From assembly GCF_963674925.1 (NCBI RefSeq), contig NZ_OY771647.1, forward strand, positions 2,247,501 through 2,311,500: a stretch of DNA of 64,000 bases, read 5' to 3'. Shown here one piece after another: positions 61,651 through 64,000 of this stretch (position 1 is its first letter; each line of letters opens with the position of its first letter). The DNA comes from an uncultured Draconibacterium sp. Its GTDB lineage: Bacteria; Bacteroidota; Bacteroidia; Bacteroidales; Prolixibacteraceae. The notes under the pieces are model-generated. The model made no database searches, was not told the DNA's origin, and saw only the letters and a program-made list of their open reading frames with translations. The position numbers were made by a program, and so were the translations under genes.

Positions 61651-62850
61651 ATGAGAATCAGAATTAGTCTTCTGTTAAAGAAATCGAAGAGTAGGAACAG
61701 CGGAAAATGCCCTGTTTATGCGCGTTGCGTAATGGATGGACGAAGAATTGAGCTGTCAACGTCAATTTTAGTGGATGTAGATAATTGGGATAAAACAAGG
61801 CAGGAAATTGCCGGAAGTTCTCATGAAGTTAGAATTCTAAATAATCGCTTATTGAAATTTGTATCTCGTATTTATGATATCTATAATCAGTTGGAAGCGG
61901 GCAGAGATGATTTTGATATTTACACCATTAAAGAAAAAATTACGGGTACAAGTTCGAACGATTATTTTATTGAGCTATTTGAGTCAGTTATCGATTCGAT
62001 TGAGAAAAAGTTGGGGAAGGGCTATTCTAAAGGTACTTTAAAGCACTATAAAACGTCGTTAACGCGATTGAAAGATTTCGTTAAGGAATTTTATTTTCGG
62101 AAAGATATTGAGATTAAAAAGGTAGATTATACTTTTCTGAGTGCTTTTGATATTTACCTAAAATCTAAACACAATATTGGAACAAACACTGTGTGGGGAT
62201 ATCATAGGCATGTGAAAAAGGTGTTGAATGATGCGGTTTCTATGGGGCTAATTATTCGTAATCCTTATGAAAATTTCAAAGTAAAAAGGGGTGATGCAAA
62301 TCGGGACTTTCTTACACTAAAAGAAATTAAAAAAATAGAGAAAAAACGTATTCAGATTGATCGGCTTGCCATTGTGCGGGATGTTTTTGTTTTTGCGTGT
62401 TATACCGGCCTGTCGTATTCCGACATTGCAAAATTGAGCTACCATCACATTCATAAAGGTGATGATGGTGAAGATTGGATTATTATCGATCGGAACAAAA
62501 CAAAGAACCGGTGTCGTATTCCTTTACTTCCTAATGCTTTAAAAATTTTGAGAAAATATAAAGATTATGCCTGGAATGAATCACAAGGCTTATTATTGCC
62601 AGTTCGTTCGAACCAAAAAATGAATGCTTATCTTAAAGAGTTGGCAACTATCTGTGGAATTAAAAAGAACTTATCAATGCATGTTGCCAGGCATTCATTT
62701 GCAACATCAGTGACTCTCTCCAATGGTATCCCCATTGAAACTGTTTCAAAAATGTTGGGGCATAATTCGCTAAAAACAACACAGGTTTATGCAAGGATTG
62801 TTGATAAGAAGATTTCTGATGATATGAAAAAACTGAAGGCAATTTTGTGA
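61651..62850 (+). CDS. Tyrosine recombinase, CTnDOT-integrase-like
   Basis: 399 residues. An arm-binding N-terminus (MRIRISLLLKKSKSRNSGKC), a SAM-like core-binding domain (LKHYKTSLTRLKDFVKEFYF), then the catalytic domain. HVARHSFATSVTLSNG gives H-x-x-R, GHNS the second histidine and KTTQVYARIVD the tyrosine. The first arginine of the usual set is not seen: the block reads YTGLSYSDIAKL, with serine there. IntDOT of the Bacteroides transposon CTnDOT also lacks it. It integrates mobile elements; the tRNA-Lys beside it may be the target. GTCTCTTTT words flank it on both sides. Confidence 0.9.
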   Translation: MRIRISLLLKKSKSRNSGKCPVYARCVMDGRRIELSTSILVDVDNWDKTRQEIAGSSHEVRILNNRLLKFVSRIYDIYNQLEAGRDDFDIYTIKEKITGTSSNDYFIELFESVIDSIEKKLGKGYSKGTLKHYKTSLTRLKDFVKEFYFRKDIEIKKVDYTFLSAFDIYLKSKHNIGTNTVWGYHRHVKKVLNDAVSMGLIIRNPYENFKVKRGDANRDFLTLKEIKKIEKKRIQIDRLAIVRDVFVFACYTGLSYSDIAKLSYHHIHKGDDGEDWIIIDRNKTKNRCRIPLLPNALKILRKYKDYAWNESQGLLLPVRSNQKMNAYLKELATICGIKKNLSMHVARHSFATSVTLSNGIPIETVSKMLGHNSLKTTQVYARIVDKKISDDMKKLKAIL

Positions 62851-62866
62851 ATTGGAATTCATCGTT

Positions 62867-62893
62867 CTTTTGTTCTCAATATAGTCTCTTTTA
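62867..62893 (+). repeat. Direct repeat behind the recombinase, copy 1
   Basis: CTTTTGTTCTC-aatatA-GTCTCTTTTA type unit, repeated at 63060-63086 with three differences. Its core GTCTCTTTT is also seen in front of the gene (61508, 61559, and inverted at 61607), so these may be arm-type binding sites. Confidence 0.6.
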
Positions 62894-63442
62894 AATTGGG
62901 CATAAATATTTTGAATTGATATATAGTGTAGGGATTTGAAAAAGGTTTGCATGAAATATAGCTAGGAAAGTGTTTGTTTGACTATTGATAAATGCCCGGT
63001 AAAGGACGATTTTGTATTTTCTTATGCATTTAAAATCAGTTTTTTACGGCAATCACTAACTTTTGTTCTCGATAAAGTCTCTCTTATAATTTAACAGGCT
63101 TATTTTAAGTTTAAAGATACAAAATTTGACTAAAAATTAACTGTAATTGTACTAGTATTCGAACCTGCTTCTATTATTGGCTTTAAATCATTTATTTAGC
63201 GTAAACTGGTTTCGCGAAGCACCGTTTGGTTCACATTTAATAAACGATGTTTATTTCACCTGGAAATATGACAATCTAAAAAGATTCACAAAGAGTTTTG
63301 TTGTTTGAAGCTATATTTTGACAAGAGTTTTTTGCCTAATACGGCAGAAAGTATTAGGTAATTTGTTAATCTTATCTCAATGTCTTCTTCTGCACTTTGT
63401 GCTTTTAGATATGCATCTGAAAGCTGAACGGATAATTAAGTA
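62894..63442. other. AT-rich stretch without a visible gene
   Basis: Apart from the second direct repeat at 63060-63086 I see no gene, tRNA or strong hairpin. Short frames present have no family likeness. The low GC content and the neighbouring IS remnant suggest decayed mobile DNA. Confidence 0.6.
63060..63086 (+). repeat. Direct repeat behind the recombinase, copy 2
   Basis: CTTTTGTTCTC-gataaA-GTCTCTCTTA, the partner of 62867-62893. Confidence 0.6.
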
Positions 63443-63560
63443 TCATGCGACAAATTTTTGTTTGTTATTTATTAATTCAAATTCTTCCATTGTTTTATAC
63501 CCCAAAGCTGAGTGTCTCCTTTTACGGTTATTGAGGCTATAATGAGGAGAATCGGTGTTT
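63443..63560 (-). pseudogene. C-terminal remnant of an IS3-family transposase
   Basis: On the minus strand the frame reads YSLNNRKRRHSALGYKTMEE then FELINNKQKFVA and stop. The NNRKRRHSALGYKT block is the hallmark end of IS3-type (rve) transposases. Upstream the frame soon meets a stop and the DDE core is missing. The remnant lies between the recombinase and the GntP gene. Confidence 0.7.
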
Positions 63561-63860
63561 CTTCGAATTATACTTTTGCAATCTTAAGTAGATCTTTTTT
63601 TATATGCGATTGATAGGAGAAAGATATTGTAATTTGTTGTCGTATAATGCTATGATTACAATGTTAACGCATAGCAATCTTGCAATTTAATTTGAAATAA
63701 GTTTATCCGTACGACTTTTAATGGAATGTTCTTCTGATTAACTGTGTCAAGATATATTGTTTCGGTATCGTTCCCGAATAAAAGCCTCATTTTATATAGA
63801 AAAAGTTTTTGTTGCTAGAAACATGGCAACTACTTTTGATACAACTAAATTAAATCAATT

Positions 63861-64000
63861 ATGCCACTTGTTTTTGTTGGAGTTGGAATTCTCGTCCTCT
63901 TGATATTAATGCTTAAATTCCGATTTGATGCATTTTTTGCCTTACTGATTACATCGTTCATTGTTGGCGTACTAAACTCCATGGGAATGCTTGAAATTTT
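63861..64000 (+). CDS. GntP-family gluconate-type permease, N-terminal part
   Basis: The frame starts at an ATG (63861) and runs off the window after 46 codons: MPLVFVGVGILVLLILMLKF then RFDAFFALLITSFIVG. This is the start of GntP/GntT gluconate:H+ symporters (first helix, basic turn, second helix). The substrate cannot be told from this part. The 300 bp before it (63561-63860) show no gene. Confidence 0.82.
   Translation, partial: MPLVFVGVGILVLLILMLKFRFDAFFALLITSFIVGVLNSMGMLEI

Noticed and set aside
63318..63542. A 74-codon plus-strand frame
   Set aside because: It is the complement of the IS3 remnant, whose motif on the minus strand is recognisable.

Overview
The window reads as a piece of a marine or sediment Bacteroidota chromosome. 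The best fit is the Marinilabiliales/Prolixibacteraceae area, but this is an inference from gene families and style, not a placement by phylogeny. Supporting signs are the AT-rich intergenic DNA, promoters of the Bacteroidota type (TTTG ... TAnnTTTG) before rnpB and the tRNAs, few Shine-Dalgarno sequences, and typical families: a TonB-dependent receptor, DUF3857 proteins, DUF4301, DUF2027-Smr, a DUF1080 lipoprotein, and a CysN-CysC fusion.

Layout. 1-8.4 kb: receptor C-terminus, Na+/phosphate symporter, a divergent SDR/HxlR pair, LigB-type dioxygenase, AAA ATPase, DUF1697 and CHAD proteins, plus two broken genes (a YceI-like secreted protein and a Crp/Fnr tail). 8.5-15.8 kb: one minus-strand operon for a YbhGFSR-like ABC exporter (TetR, TolC, HlyD, two ATPases, two permeases), interrupted between the permeases by a small GIY-YIG nuclease gene bracketed by inverted copies of a dispersed repeat. 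16-24.4 kb: DUF1080 lipoprotein, DMT permease, MaoC dehydratase, LMW phosphatase, aroE, PopT-like DUF368, a TPR protein and DUF4301. 25-33.5 kb: two radical-SAM proteins, a DUF3857 pair set between the yhcC-like gene and a decayed second copy of its 3' end, a lipoprotein and DUF4197. 33.7-37.8 kb: ornithine-lipid-synthase-like acyltransferase, YwbE and an ABC-F protein. 37.8-44.1 kb: an accessory, repeat-rich stretch of small plus-strand membrane proteins (MarC, Yip1, DUF1304 and others) ending in an XRE regulator. 44.2-49.4 kb: a solitary TrpB-like enzyme, a REP-associated Y1 transposase with three copies of its structured repeat, an acyl-CoA ligase and queA. 49.6-54.4 kb: DUF2027-Smr, a four-helix-bundle protein, rnpB, a phosphatase-like protein and a methyltransferase. 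54.5-60.5 kb: sulfate activation (cysD, cysNC), a sugar-nucleotide epimerase and an SLC13 permease. 60.8-64 kb: two tandem tRNA-Lys units, a CTnDOT-like tyrosine recombinase, an IS3 remnant, and the start of a GntP-family permease.

The most striking feature is a non-coding element of about 400 bp present twice in opposite orientation (24600-25000 and 52504-52880). Both copies keep the same terminal and internal helices, and several paired positions change on both sides so that pairing is kept. That is the mark of selection on structure. Other leads are the GIY-YIG/inverted-repeat module, a palindromic element translated in frame inside the epimerase, the three covarying repeats around the Y1 transposase, and the recombination scar left by the yhcC remnant.
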